Shown piece by piece: positions 1 to 8,763 of a stretch of DNA of 49,166 bases. Made by a program: the position numbers and the translations under genes. The notes beneath the pieces were generated by a model, which was not told the DNA's origin, did no database searches, and saw only the letters and a program-made list of their open reading frames with translations. Each line of letters starts with the position of its first letter. The first letter of the stretch is position 1. Origin of the DNA: an uncultured Colwellia sp. (GTDB taxonomy: Bacteria > Pseudomonadota > Gammaproteobacteria > Enterobacterales > Alteromonadaceae); the NCBI GenBank assembly GCA_913058405.1, contig CAJXRC010000010.1, forward strand, positions 1-49,166. The letters run 5' to 3'.

Positions 1-44
1 CACTATCCTCTTCGTCGGCAGCGTCAGATGTGTATAAGAGACAG
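1..44 (+). other. Nextera/P5 adapter (artefact)
   Basis: Non-biological sequence. Bases 1-3 are the end of the P5 oligo, 4-11 (TATCCTCT) match the i5 index S503, 12-25 are the Nextera read-1 stem and 26-44 are the 19-base Tn5 mosaic end AGATGTGTATAAGAGACAG. Genomic sequence begins at base 45. The same structure occurs inverted at the other end of the window. Confidence 0.98.
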
Positions 45-57
45 GAGTTCAGGTTAC
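45..57. repeat. End of a dispersed repeat (GAGTTCAGGTTAC)
   Basis: The first genomic bases after the adapter match the outer end of the terminal inverted repeats of the MITE-like element at 4981-5215 (GAGTTCAGGTTAA at its right end; GCGTTCAGGTTAC as the reverse complement of its left end). The contig therefore probably breaks in, or just inside, another copy of that element. The remaining bases to 187 are AT-rich and presumably carry the promoter of the chemoreceptor; I see no clear -35/-10 pair. Confidence 0.5.
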
Positions 58-187
58 TTAGAAAGCAGCTTTTAAATCATCAACTATTACTGACTTAGTT
101 AAGTTTTTACTAAAATGAAAGAATCTTAAAAAATCAATATAAATGTATTTTTAAGATTAAAATTAATAAAAATTATTGAGGTTTAAT

Positions 188-2173
188 ATGTCATTTCAGT
201 TTTCTGTAGCTTTCAAAACACTTGCTGGATTTGTTTTATTAGCCTTTGTTATTGTTATTGTCGGTGTTGGTGGACTTAACAGTATTAATGAATTAAATCA
301 ACAGGTTCAAAAAATAACCGATAGCGATATGCCCGAGCTGTCTTTACGTTTTAATCAAAGTTTAAGTATCTCTCAAGCAAATGAAGCACTTCTAATTTAT
401 CTACAAGCAGATGAAGTGGAGCAAATGAAGAGTCAGGTAGAGATATTTGAAGATAAGTTCTCTCTTTTTGAGAAAATGATTACTGAATCGAACGCTTTAG
501 TTGAAACGGTTCAAACAAAGGCCATTATTGAAAAAGTAAAAATATCCTCTAACATTTACTATAAACATGCAAAGAAAGTGATATCAAATCACAAGGAAGA
601 GCTTGTTTTTAATTATCAAATAACAGAGCAGTTACAAAAACTGCAGGGCAAACTTGAAACGATCAATAAATTTAGTCAAACAATAAGTCCATTAATCAGT
701 AATAATCCTCCAGCTATTCAGGCATTACGGAAATTGATAACGTCTACCAATCAGATAAGACTTGCATTTCGGCAGTATCAGCTAGATGGTGATATTGTAC
801 GTTTAGAAAGTCAAGGCCATAGATTGAACGGCCAAATTAAAACCGAATTCAAAGAGTTTGAAAACTTAGAAAAGAAAGCCAAATTTTTAAAACAACATAT
901 TGACGGATTACTTGTATTACTAGATCCCAACAAAGGGTTGTTATTTAGCTATGCAACATCTTATCAATTGGAAAAAGACTTAAATATACAAATTATTGGT
1001 GCCAAAGAACAATTGGCAATAGCCCAACGTAATTCCCAAACGCTCGTGGACCAAGCCATCATTACGGCTCAGACAAGTCGTGAAGAAAGTAATCAAGTAT
1101 TCACTACAACACGGACATTAATTTTAGTGCTGATATGTATTTCATTAATTGTTGCAGCAGTGACTGGTTATACCATATATCATACTATTCAAAGGCCATT
1201 GAAGCGTATTAGTAAGTTGCTTAATGATTTTGGAAAAGGAGATATGTCGGTAGTATTTGACGTTCATAACAATGATGAATTTGGTTTGCTGGGTAAAGAT
1301 CTCAATAAATTAGTTAAAAGTTTGCATGATTTGTTACAACAGGTTGTAAATAAATCGACAGAACTAGAAGAAACCGCACACACTAATAGCAATATAAGTC
1401 ATGAGACCACGTCTGCTATGCGTCAACAAAGTGAAAAGTTAGCAGCAACTTCTCAATCAGCGGAACTATTAAAATTGAGTGTTGAAAAGGTTTCTGAACA
1501 AGTTAGCTCAACTTTGCAAGCAGTAACGCACTGCCATTCGTTGACCGTTCAAGCAGACAAAGATGTGAGCCAAACCAGTGATAGCATAATCATTCAAGCG
1601 AAAGAGATAGCTAGCGTAGTTGAGGAATCTCAACAATTAGAAGCAAACAGTAAACAAATAGATGTGATTCTAGTTACTATTAACGCAATAGCCGAACAAA
1701 CTAATTTATTGGCCTTAAATGCAGCCATAGAAGCAGCACGAGCAGGGGAACACGGCCGAGGGTTTGCTGTGGTGGCTGATGAAGTACGTGCACTGGCGAG
1801 TCGTACTCAGAACTCCACCGCTGAAATTCAAGAAACAGTTGAAATGATGAAAAGACAGATAGCCAATGTTTATCGTTCATTACAATCTACCCACACTAAA
1901 GTAAGTAATTGTGTAGAGATGGCCAATGCCTCAGGGAAATCACTTAAGTCATTACAAGAGTCCATGACAACAATACATCAAATGAGTACAGACATTGATG
2001 CTATTACTGAAGAACAATCAGAAACCGTCCTAGAAGTGAATCAACATATTGATGAGATAAATCAAGCCGCCGAACGTACGGCAATTGGTGCTAAAGAGGC
2101 GACACTTAGTAGTGATAAATTATTGGAAATATCACGAGTTCAACATAGTTTGACTAAGCATTTCATTTTTTAA
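188..2173 (+). CDS. Methyl-accepting chemotaxis protein
   Basis: Transmembrane chemoreceptor that relays a ligand signal to CheA/CheW. From the ATG at 188: TM1 about residues 8-30, a helical periplasmic domain of about 280 residues, TM2 about 309-331, a HAMP domain to about 385, then the cytoplasmic coiled-coil signalling domain with the conserved hairpin ([19 protein letters not shown], from about residue 503). The sensor length would fit a double four-helix-bundle (HBM-type) domain, which is inference; the ligand is unknown. An in-frame TTG at 176 exists, but GAGG at 178-181 sits six bases before the ATG at 188, so 188 is preferred. There is no C-terminal CheR-tether pentapeptide; the protein ends HFIF. 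Lone gene with no chemotaxis partners nearby. Confidence 0.93.
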   Translation: MSFQFSVAFKTLAGFVLLAFVIVIVGVGGLNSINELNQQVQKITDSDMPELSLRFNQSLSISQANEALLIYLQADEVEQMKSQVEIFEDKFSLFEKMITESNALVETVQTKAIIEKVKISSNIYYKHAKKVISNHKEELVFNYQITEQLQKLQGKLETINKFSQTISPLISNNPPAIQALRKLITSTNQIRLAFRQYQLDGDIVRLESQGHRLNGQIKTEFKEFENLEKKAKFLKQHIDGLLVLLDPNKGLLFSYATSYQLEKDLNIQIIGAKEQLAIAQRNSQTLVDQAIITAQTSREESNQVFTTTRTLILVLICISLIVAAVTGYTIYHTIQRPLKRISKLLNDFGKGDMSVVFDVHNNDEFGLLGKDLNKLVKSLHDLLQQVVNKSTELEETAHTNSNISHETTSAMRQQSEKLAATSQSAELLKLSVEKVSEQVSSTLQAVTHCHSLTVQADKDVSQTSDSIIIQAKEIASVVEESQQLEANSKQIDVILVTINAIAEQTNLLALNAAIEAARAGEHGRGFAVVADEVRALASRTQNSTAEIQETVEMMKRQIANVYRSLQSTHTKVSNCVEMANASGKSLKSLQESMTTIHQMSTDIDAITEEQSETVLEVNQHIDEINQAAERTAIGAKEATLSSDKLLEISRVQHSLTKHFIF

Positions 2174-2289
2174 CTCTGTAACTGATGTAGTAAGGCAACA
2201 CTTGAATTTATTATCTTTATTGAGTGTTAAATTACAGTAACTATTTTAGGATGAGCGGCGAACTATGTAAGTCATTTTGAGGTTACTCC

Positions 2290-2680
2290 GATAAAGAAGC
2301 TAACTGTGGTTTTCTGATCTTTCCCCGATTAAATATTATTGATGCAATTAGGCTAGGTCATCTATCAGAAACGCTCACAGCACAATATAAAACGGTCAAT
2401 AGCGATTCAATCATGGATTTTTTGAGCAAATCAAAGCGTTTTATGCAGATAAGGACAAAATTAACTTAGTCTTGGATGGTGCGAGATATCATCGCTCTCA
2501 AGACGTTAAAGATAAAGCGGAATATTGGGTATTACGCTTCATTATCTACCGCCTTACAACCACTTTTCCACAATAAAGGAACTCAAGCGAAATATAGATA
2601 AGTTTTTTGCTGTTATTTTGTCAAATGTTGGTGCTAATTGGGATGGTAGGATCAATGACAACTTTCATCTGTTCAACTAA
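2290..2680 (+). pseudogene. Decayed IS630-family transposase (remnant 1)
   Basis: Pieces of an IS630-type DDE transposase lie in shifting frames: RLNIIDAIRLGHLSE near 2327, then KINLVLDGARYHRSQDVKDK near 2457 (the DGAxxH region of the catalytic core), then LHYLPPY near 2540 (expected LPPYSPxLNPIE), and finally WDGRINDNFHLFN ending at a stop at 2680. At least two frameshifts separate the blocks, and the PNLNPIE segment with the last acidic residue is lost, so it is inactive. The N-terminal half and the terminal repeats are not recognisable. This accounts for most of the 2174-2748 gap. Confidence 0.8.
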
Positions 2681-2748
2681 GTACCTCCAGGTTAATTGGG
2701 TATATACCCAAATTTTATAAGGATGTAAATCCTGCAAAGACGAATAAA

Positions 2749-3558
2749 TTAACCCACTTCAGAGCAGGTTAGGATTTGTGCATTTTGTTCAAGGGTTTTC
2801 TTATCTAAACTATACAGGGTGTCTAGAATATGTGTGTGTAAGCTACCTGGGCCTTGCGATTTTTTAACCGCGAGTTCTCCGGCAATGGAATATGCCAGTA
2901 ATGCTTGTACTGTCGCCTCAAACGGGTGGGGATTAACGGCAATAAAAGCGGCAACTAAAGCCGTTGCAGCACACCCCATCGCTGTAACGCGAGTTTGCAT
3001 CGAATGTCCGTTAGCAATCATCAACGCTTGATTACCATCTGTAATAATATCGGACTCTCCTGTCTGGGCAACAATAGCGCCTGTCTGTTGTGCTAACAGC
3101 CAGGGGGCATCGGGCGTATTTTGCCCAACTAGTGCTTTAATTTCAGCAGCATTACCACGAATAACTGTTGGGTTATATTCAAGTAATGTACGAGCATATT
3201 GACAACGGGTTTTTGAAATATGCACCGAAACAGGATCAAACACCCATGGATGATGATAATACAGTGCAGTTTCAATAGTGGGTTCAATCACGGTTTTTCG
3301 AGCAATATCGAGCGTACCGATATTGACACTGAGGCTATCACATTTAGCGACAAACTCTTGAATTTCGCCTTTCCCTAACGTCAAAGAAACACGCGCCCCG
3401 ACAGCCAACAACACATCAGAACTGAAATCCATAGCGACGCTATTGGTAATACACTGAACACGTGGCTGGTTATGTGCTATAGCTTCTAGCATAGCCGCAC
3501 ACGAATTAGCATAATCAATATTACAAGCAGATTTAATATCAAATGTAATGGACATCAT
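2749..3558 (-). CDS. thiM: Hydroxyethylthiazole kinase (ThiM-like)
   Basis: Ribokinase-like kinase that phosphorylates 4-methyl-5-(2-hydroxyethyl)thiazole in thiamine salvage. Recognisable blocks are QCITNSVAMDF (about 35-45), VNIGTLD (78-84), DPVSV (108-112), VIRGNAAEIKAL (132-143) and the catalytic-loop MGCAATA (194-200) with Cys196 where the family has its cysteine. Two usually conserved blocks are altered: the GAxPxM segment reads GARVSLT and the DPVGVGAT segment reads DPVSVHIS, so substrate preference may differ. The gene starts with two consecutive ATGs; AGGAG at 3564-3568 is better spaced for the second (3555). It follows a DUF6506-like gene in the same direction; no other thiamine gene is in the window. 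Confidence 0.85.
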   Translation of the reverse strand: MMSITFDIKSACNIDYANSCAAMLEAIAHNQPRVQCITNSVAMDFSSDVLLAVGARVSLTLGKGEIQEFVAKCDSLSVNIGTLDIARKTVIEPTIETALYYHHPWVFDPVSVHISKTRCQYARTLLEYNPTVIRGNAAEIKALVGQNTPDAPWLLAQQTGAIVAQTGESDIITDGNQALMIANGHSMQTRVTAMGCAATALVAAFIAVNPHPFEATVQALLAYSIAGELAVKKSQGPGSLHTHILDTLYSLDKKTLEQNAQILTCSEVG

Positions 3559-3668
3559 TTTACTCCTAAAAACTCAATCAACCTTGGATCAGCTGAGCTC
3601 TAAAATTTCAACTTGAGGTAAAACAGGTATAGACCCATCAAACTCACATTTTGAGATAACACGGGGTT

Positions 3669-3968
3669 TTAGCTTAACTCACGCTGTAAACGCTTACGTT
3701 CGTCATCCGTATATTGCACATAACCCACCGGGATATGGTCATTAATTGCATCACGAATACGCTGAGCATCTTCAGCAGAAAAACCACCACACAGTTCAAT
3801 TAACTGAATACCTTTAGTAATCATTTCCTGAGCAACCAACTCAGCCTGAGCGACATCTTGAACGCCAGAAATAGACATATCAAAGTTTTCGCTTGCCAGA
3901 CGAGAGTGATGCTTAAACATTTCTAGGTCAGCACTTTTTACAATAAAACCATATCTCTGTAATGCCAT
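3669..3968 (-). CDS. Small DUF6506-like protein
   Basis: A 99-residue soluble protein without signal peptide or membrane segment. The sequence pattern (an opening RYGFIVKS strand, a central VQDVAQAELVAQEMITKGIQ helix, IELCGGFSAEDAQRI, then IPVGYVQY) resembles the small DUF6506 family as I remember it; the function of that family is unknown. The single Cys in ELCGGF is its most conserved-looking site. It lies 110 bases upstream of thiM on the same strand and could be co-transcribed with it. Family assignment is from memory and moderately certain; that it is a real gene is likely from its coding character and compact fold pattern. Confidence 0.65.
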   Translation of the reverse strand: MALQRYGFIVKSADLEMFKHHSRLASENFDMSISGVQDVAQAELVAQEMITKGIQLIELCGGFSAEDAQRIRDAINDHIPVGYVQYTDDERKRLQRELS

Positions 3969-4246
3969 AATTAGCTCCCACTATTGAGTTGTTATTACTT
4001 TTATGAATCATATTAAAAACTGATTAGCATTACTAAATTAGAACCAAAAGACTTTCTAATGTAGTTCCAATGCTGTTTCTAAAGCTTGCAGATGGTGCCT
4101 ATCCTTAACATTTCTAGGCATGTTGTTTTAAATAAGGTCAATGTTTGATTTCAAGATGAAGCTAGGTATGGGCAACAAAGTACAACAATAAGAGTGTGAG
4201 ATACAAAAGGAACAAGAGCACGGGTAGTTTTACCAAGTCCATAAAG

Positions 4247-4345
4247 TTATTTCCCACTCAGCCAGAATTAAAAGGCTTAGAAGCAAGGCATTGATTGAAG
4301 AGAACAGTTGTTCTATTGTCAAAATCAATAACGATGTATGTAAGC
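4247..4345 (+). repeat. Dispersed repeat, copy A
   Basis: Bases 4247-4313 match the reverse complement of 22781-22847 with about six mismatches over 67 bases. A second short block (4315-4338, TCAAAATCAATAACGATGTA) matches 22709-22730 inverted (TCAAAATCAATAGCGCTGTA), so copy A lacks about 50 bases present in copy B. The conserved phrase is TTATTTCCCACTCAG followed by GAATTAAAAGGCTT. The upstream bases 4230-4246 (TTACCAAGTCCATAAAG) also resemble the ATACCAAT-type ends found near copy B. Probably the end of an old insertion sequence. Confidence 0.75.
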
Positions 4346-4559
4346 CTTGTAAATTCGCCTTTGGGAGCTTGTCAGAAAAGCAATAACTGCACAATTTTGT
4401 TAGATATAGAATGACTATACCCGTTACTATTCAAAGAGCAGTATTTCAGTGGGAATTAAAATGACTTTAGGCAAGGCAAATAATTTAAGCATAGTTATTC
4501 TATGGTTTGATTATTTAACGCCGTATAAAGTGATTTAAAACCCATCGAAGCAGCGCTTG

Positions 4560-4945
4560 AGCAACATCACTTTATCATTGCTGTTCCTTTAGCCATAGTG
4601 AAGCCATGGTTGAACATATGACTCCCACACCAAAAGAACGATGACTGGTCGCAATGCAGTTGTCATTATGGATGGTGCAGACTGTCATCAAAAACACACA
4701 ACAGCGGTGCTTGATAATGTATCAAACATTAAGCCTCCACTTTATTCACCAGAGTTGAATAAAGTGGAGCAAGTGTGGTAATGGACGAGGCAAAACGAGT
4801 TAACTAATAACTGTTTAATGGTTTAATGGTTTAATGGTTAGGATGATATTGTTGAGCAATGCAGCCGTATTTGGAATAATTTTAGAGGGATAAATTAAGA
4901 GTTAAAAATTTATGGATTAAGGATTGGACTGAACTGTTCAATTAA
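4560..4945 (+). pseudogene. Decayed IS630-family transposase (remnant 2)
   Basis: A second, different IS630-type remnant. One frame reads RNAVVIMDGADCHQKHTT, then LYSPELNKVEQVW (the PPYSPELNPVEQVW block with the final acidic residue), a stop in place of Gln, then WTRQNELTNN. After a 3 x 8-base tandem repeat the reading shifts frame and continues DDIVEQCSRIWNNFRG. The stop codon and repeat-induced frameshift show it is dead. The N-terminal half is unrecognisable. Bases 3969-4230 and 4346-4559 hold nothing else I can identify. Confidence 0.8.
4813..4836 (+). repeat. Tandem repeat, 3 x 8 bp GTTTAATG
   Basis: Three perfect head-to-tail copies of GTTTAATG inside transposase remnant 2. Because 8 is not a multiple of 3, the expansion shifts the frame exactly where the transposase homology changes frame, which points to replication slippage as one inactivating event. 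Confidence 0.9.
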
Positions 4946-4956
4946 TTAATGTAATT

Positions 4957-4973
4957 GGGGTCTGTTGATCTTT
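4957..4973 (+). repeat. GGGGTCTGTTGATCTTT repeat end, copy 1
   Basis: One of three near-identical motifs in the window in the same orientation (others at 12197 and 22657). At copy 3 the motif is the outer edge of a repeat related to 4247-4345, so it probably marks a terminal end of an insertion-sequence family. Here it sits between transposase remnant 2 and the MITE-like element. Confidence 0.6.
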
Positions 4974-4980
4974 GTGTTAA

Positions 4981-5215
4981 GTAACCTGAACGCTGGATAA
5001 GCAGCACTTGCTCAACATTCCTCTTTATCCAATTATCAGCGTTAAAGCGTCGATAAATAGCCAGCTATTCATAAACGTTTTGCCTTAATAATTGAATAAA
5101 AAGAAACATTGATAAAGCTTATAGCTACTTTAATTGCATTACTTCTTATACGTAACAATCTAAGTTTTTGATTTTACTTAAACATCAAGCACTCATTATC
5201 CAGAGTTCAGGTTAA
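4981..5215. mobile_element. MITE-like element with ~20-bp inverted ends
   Basis: The left end GTAACCTGAACGCTGGATAA (4981-5000) and the reverse complement of the right end (5196-5215, TTAACCTGAACTCTGGATAA) agree at 18 of 20 positions, with weaker similarity extending about ten bases inward. The 195-base interior is AT-rich and contains no plausible gene, as in a non-autonomous miniature element. A further copy of the outer end is at 45-57. I cannot identify a convincing target-site duplication or name the parent insertion sequence. Confidence 0.65.
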
Positions 5216-5243
5216 TTACAATCACGAAGTTACTTTTTGAAAT

Positions 5244-5280
5244 AAAAAAGCAGAATAACGGTTAAGTTATTCTGCTTATT
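5244..5280 (-). terminator. Rho-independent terminator of the phosphatase gene
   Basis: On the minus strand, GCAGAATAAC and GTTATTCTGC form a perfect 10-bp stem (5250-5259 with 5266-5275) around a 6-base loop, followed by TTTTTTATT. It lies about 60 bases past the stop of the phosphatase gene that ends at 5338. Confidence 0.85.
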
Positions 5281-5337
5281 CAATGGATATACTTTATTAG
5301 CCCTTACTAGAGCTATGTTTGTTGGTAAGCTTTAGTA

Positions 5338-7053
5338 TTAATCTGAATCAAGTACCTTTTTAAGTATTTTACCTTGAGCTCCTGAAGGCGCTTTAATACC
5401 AAGAACTGCCGATAGCGTTACGGCAATGTCGGTAGTACTCACACGGTCATAAACTTTATCGTCATCAATAGTAAAGCCTGCAAAAATTAGCGGTACAAAA
5501 GTATCATAGCCCCAAGGTGAACCATGAGTTGCAGCCACAGTTAACCCTTCCATATCGGCAACAAAACGATGAGCTTCAAGTACAACATATACATCACCAG
5601 AGCGATTCTGGCTGTGATTATTAACGACTAATGTATGTAAGTAATCTTGTGGGGTATTACCCGATTCGATATCTGAGCTAGTTACTGCAAGCGCAACACC
5701 ATCAAATTTTGAAACTTCCATAGCAACAGCTTTTTGAACTTGTTCAAGGGATAATTTACGTTCAGCAATTAAGTCTCGGTCAAGGTATATGTAAGGATGA
5801 AAGTAACTTTTAATAAGCGCAGTATCAAAACCAAACTGCTTCTTAAGGGCTTTCATACTTGGCGCTTTGTCCCATTCTTTTGGAGCAACCACATCAGTTT
5901 TCATACCTAATGACGATAAATAAGCCGGTACTTCAGCGGCACCGTGATCGGCAGATAACACAATAAGGGTATTTTCTAATCCTACTTTTTTATCAATAAA
6001 GGTAATTAGCTTGGCTAACGTACGGTCTAATCTCAGCATATTATCTTCAGCTTCTAAACTTGAAGGTCCAAAAATATGGCTAACATAATCTGTTGATGAG
6101 AAACTTACTGATAAATAGTCAGTAATATCGTCCTGCCCCAGTTGTTCGTTATTAACCACGGCTTTAGCAAAATCTAACGTTAGCTCATCTCCTGCAGGGC
6201 TTAAGGTTAGAAAAGTATTAAAATAGGCATTTGTCATATCGCCGTATTGATGCGGAAAAGTTCGGCCAAAACCTGGGAATTTAGTTTCCCAGGCTTGATC
6301 ATCTTGTTTTGCAAAAACGTACTTAGCTTGAGGTTGGCTTAGCTGCCATGGCTTTTGATGGTATTTTTTAGTGGGCTTTGCGGCATTCCAATTTGATACC
6401 CACTCAGGGTATTTATCATAATAATATTCACTGGTAACAAACTCCCCTGATTTTTTTGAAAACCAAAAAGCTTTGCCCATATGACCAGCCATAGAAATGG
6501 CGCCTCGGTCTTTTACTGAGACACCAAAAACTTTAGCTTTACCGTTAGAAGCAATGTTTAATTCATCACTGAATGTAGACACTTGGATATTATTGGGAGA
6601 ACGGCCAGAAGACTTTGCAGTGCGCTGCGTGGGATCAATTTCTGTTTTTTGATTCACTCCCGCATCTGCTGATAACAAAGGGTAATTCGCATCTTCAACG
6701 TTATAGACTAAACGTTGCAACTTATCATCAAACCACACATTACCTATCATGCCATGAACAGCTGGCAAAGCACCTGTAGCAAGCGTCGCATGCCCAACGA
6801 TTGTTTCAGTGTTAGCATGATTATGATGTGCATCCTTATACACCAATCCCTCATTTAACAGGTATCTAAAACCACCTTTACCCATTTTGTCTAAATAGGC
6901 AGTTGGCATATCTCCGCGTAATTGATCAACGGTAATTTGTAAGATGAGTTTTGGCTTATCCGCTTGCGCTAATGCAACGTTACTGCTTAAAAGCGCTGTT
7001 GTGGATAATACTAATCCAAGGTAACTTTTGTTTTTTGTTTTCACTGTCATCAT
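5338..7053 (-). CDS. PafA-like alkaline phosphatase/phosphodiesterase, periplasmic
   Basis: Alkaline-phosphatase-superfamily hydrolase of the PafA/type I phosphodiesterase group, expected to release phosphate from monoesters in the periplasm using two zinc ions and a Thr nucleophile. A signal peptide (hydrophobic 11-28, ALA before QADKP) precedes the metal site DQLRGD (43-48) and the nucleophile loop TETIVGHAT with Thr84. Further metal-ligand motifs are STDYVSHIFGP, SADHGAAE and, near the C-terminus, ATHGSPWGYD. At 571 residues it is normal for the family. It shares a superfamily fold with the two sulfatases nearby, so a promiscuous sulfatase or diesterase activity cannot be excluded. It has its own terminator and a 373-base upstream region. 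The first two codons are both ATG; either could start. Confidence 0.88.
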   Translation of the reverse strand: MMTVKTKNKSYLGLVLSTTALLSSNVALAQADKPKLILQITVDQLRGDMPTAYLDKMGKGGFRYLLNEGLVYKDAHHNHANTETIVGHATLATGALPAVHGMIGNVWFDDKLQRLVYNVEDANYPLLSADAGVNQKTEIDPTQRTAKSSGRSPNNIQVSTFSDELNIASNGKAKVFGVSVKDRGAISMAGHMGKAFWFSKKSGEFVTSEYYYDKYPEWVSNWNAAKPTKKYHQKPWQLSQPQAKYVFAKQDDQAWETKFPGFGRTFPHQYGDMTNAYFNTFLTLSPAGDELTLDFAKAVVNNEQLGQDDITDYLSVSFSSTDYVSHIFGPSSLEAEDNMLRLDRTLAKLITFIDKKVGLENTLIVLSADHGAAEVPAYLSSLGMKTDVVAPKEWDKAPSMKALKKQFGFDTALIKSYFHPYIYLDRDLIAERKLSLEQVQKAVAMEVSKFDGVALAVTSSDIESGNTPQDYLHTLVVNNHSQNRSGDVYVVLEAHRFVADMEGLTVAATHGSPWGYDTFVPLIFAGFTIDDDKVYDRVSTTDIAVTLSAVLGIKAPSGAQGKILKKVLDSD

Positions 7054-7426
7054 TTTTAATAATCCTTTATTACCTGTTAGTTAACAATTTAAAAAATATG
7101 AGAATACTAATATACCCGGTTAAATACAGTTAAATAGTTACAAACTTACTTTACCAAGCTCTACCCGAATAGAAAGAGACGTCATCATTAGTTTTTTGGG
7201 CAATGATATGCATATTAAAATGTGCATCATCAGAGCAAAATAATTTTTAATAAATTATCATGTTACCTTGTTGAATAATATGCACTTTCCGTAAGATACT
7301 AAATTAACCAAAGTAACGGGATATGCATTGTTATATTTCAAGAAGCTTACACTATGGGGTATTCACAACAAATTATCTGCACGATTTAACACATAACAAT
7401 TAACCCACTAATTTTTCTGATGAGTT
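7054..7426 (-). promoter_or_regulatory. Phosphatase upstream region with ATATGCA motifs
   Basis: Non-coding upstream region of the phosphatase gene. It contains an imperfect dyad (7204-7230, ATGATATGCATATT ... GTGCATCAT) and further ATATGCA copies at 7278-7284 and 7321-7327. Repeats of this sort can be regulator sites, and the adjacent AraC-type regulator is a candidate, but nothing ties them together directly. No Pho-box was recognised. Confidence 0.3.
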
Positions 7427-8485
7427 TTACTCGTTAAGTTTCTTAAGGGTTGCAGAAGGTAGTTCTTTAAAAAGTTGACGGTATTCACGTGCAAATCGAC
7501 CTAACTCGATAAACCCCCAATTAAGTGCTACGTCAACAACTTTGTTTTTATCACTCCGATTTATTAACAAGTCACGCCTGACCCCATTTAAGCGCAACAA
7601 CCTTAAATAACGTATAGGTGTTACCCCTAAGTACTCTTTAAAGCCATATTGTAGATTTCGTTCACTTAGTTTGGCAATTTTACAAAGCTCAGGAATTGTT
7701 GGAACACTTTCTCCATAACTGTGCAAATAGTCCATGACTTGACGCACGCCTTCACAACGCTTCGATTGGTTTACTCGCTTTTCAGTACAAGGAGTTGTTA
7801 CTTTAAGCGCGTTAAATGCCAGTCTTAAAATTGTATCATTTATCATGCGTAATGAATTTTCGGTTTTTATAACTTCAGGTTTCGCTTGTATGACATTAAT
7901 AATATTATTTACTCCCCTCGCAAATTGAGCTAATGCAAGAGGCTCTGTCAGGCAGGCTTTACTAATTAGCCAGTAATTTGGGATTTCTTCGCCTGTGAGC
8001 AGGTGAATATCATGGGCAAATGTCTCTCTATCAAAAACGGCGGAGATCACGCTTAAATGGTTTTTAAAAGTGACATCCCAATCCCCGCCCGTCGCTTGAA
8101 TAATAGAGTTTTGTTCAATATGTTTACCACAAAAATTTGAATCATCTCTATTCGAAAGTAATGCCGCGAAAGGCACAAAGTTACTCGCGGGCGTCGCTTC
8201 TATTAATGCGCCTACATTAAGGTTCTCCCGGAAAACTTGTAACTTGCCTAAATTTATCTCCAGATAGTCTCCTTGTAATTGCCCTGAATATAACTGGGTG
8301 TAACGGCGGTTCTTATTCTCTTGAAATAGGGCGAGCTCATCAATATCAGAGGTCGATACTCCCCTTATTTTATGATGATTGTGATTTTTACCTTGAAGGT
8401 TCATTAGTGATGCAAAGTCCTTTTCTCGATACCATCCCGTTGATATAACAAAGCAACTATAACAATATCCTTTCGGAAATTGCAT
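7427..8485 (-). CDS. AraC-family transcriptional regulator
   Basis: DNA-binding regulator. The C-terminal ~105 residues form the AraC/XylS double helix-turn-helix: VPTIPELCKIAKLSERNLQYGF is helix-turn-helix 1 and KVVDVALNWGFIELGRFAREY is helix-turn-helix 2. The N-terminal ~240 residues are a divergent effector domain. The start is uncertain: the first ATG (8485) has no visible ribosome site, whereas the internal ATG at 8404 (MNLQGKNHNH) is preceded by AAAGGA and would give a 325-residue protein of more usual length. It is transcribed divergently from the sulfatase at 8764 and upstream of the phosphatase, so control of one or both is a reasonable inference. Confidence 0.87.
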   Translation of the reverse strand: MQFPKGYCYSCFVISTGWYREKDFASLMNLQGKNHNHHKIRGVSTSDIDELALFQENKNRRYTQLYSGQLQGDYLEINLGKLQVFRENLNVGALIEATPASNFVPFAALLSNRDDSNFCGKHIEQNSIIQATGGDWDVTFKNHLSVISAVFDRETFAHDIHLLTGEEIPNYWLISKACLTEPLALAQFARGVNNIINVIQAKPEVIKTENSLRMINDTILRLAFNALKVTTPCTEKRVNQSKRCEGVRQVMDYLHSYGESVPTIPELCKIAKLSERNLQYGFKEYLGVTPIRYLRLLRLNGVRRDLLINRSDKNKVVDVALNWGFIELGRFAREYRQLFKELPSATLKKLNE

Positions 8486-8763
8486 ACTTAAATGTTTGAT
8501 GAATCAATATAATCGAATAATAACAACCACGACATTGCATAATTTAAATGAGTGTCCAATTCAATTAGCACTAATATTTGTATCGTTGAGGTTTAATCTC
8601 AGTCGACAAATGAAGAGCTCTATACTACAAAATAATTTGACTAGGTTAATTCTGAGGCTAAAGTTGAGATTGTACTTAGCAAACTTATAACGGATAAATG
8701 ATATAGCGTTATTGAACTTTTCAATCTCATAATTCAAATTTTATCGTAAATAAAGGAAATACT
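8486..8763 (+). promoter_or_regulatory. Divergent promoter region, araC-like gene / sulfatase 1
   Basis: AT-rich 278-base spacer between the AraC regulator and the first sulfatase. AAGGAAA at 8754-8760 is the ribosome site for the ATG at 8764. A small open frame here (8496-8690) has no ribosome site and no coding signature and is not called. Regulatory role is inferred from the divergent layout. Confidence 0.35.

Noticed and set aside
3559-3668. TPP riboswitch upstream of thiM
   Set aside because: The spacer, and the region upstream of the DUF6506-like gene, lack the CUGAGA and ACCUGAUCUGG-type core on the minus strand.
8496-8690. 64-residue open frame between the AraC regulator and sulfatase 1
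   Set aside because: No ribosome site or coding signature; occupies the divergent promoter region.
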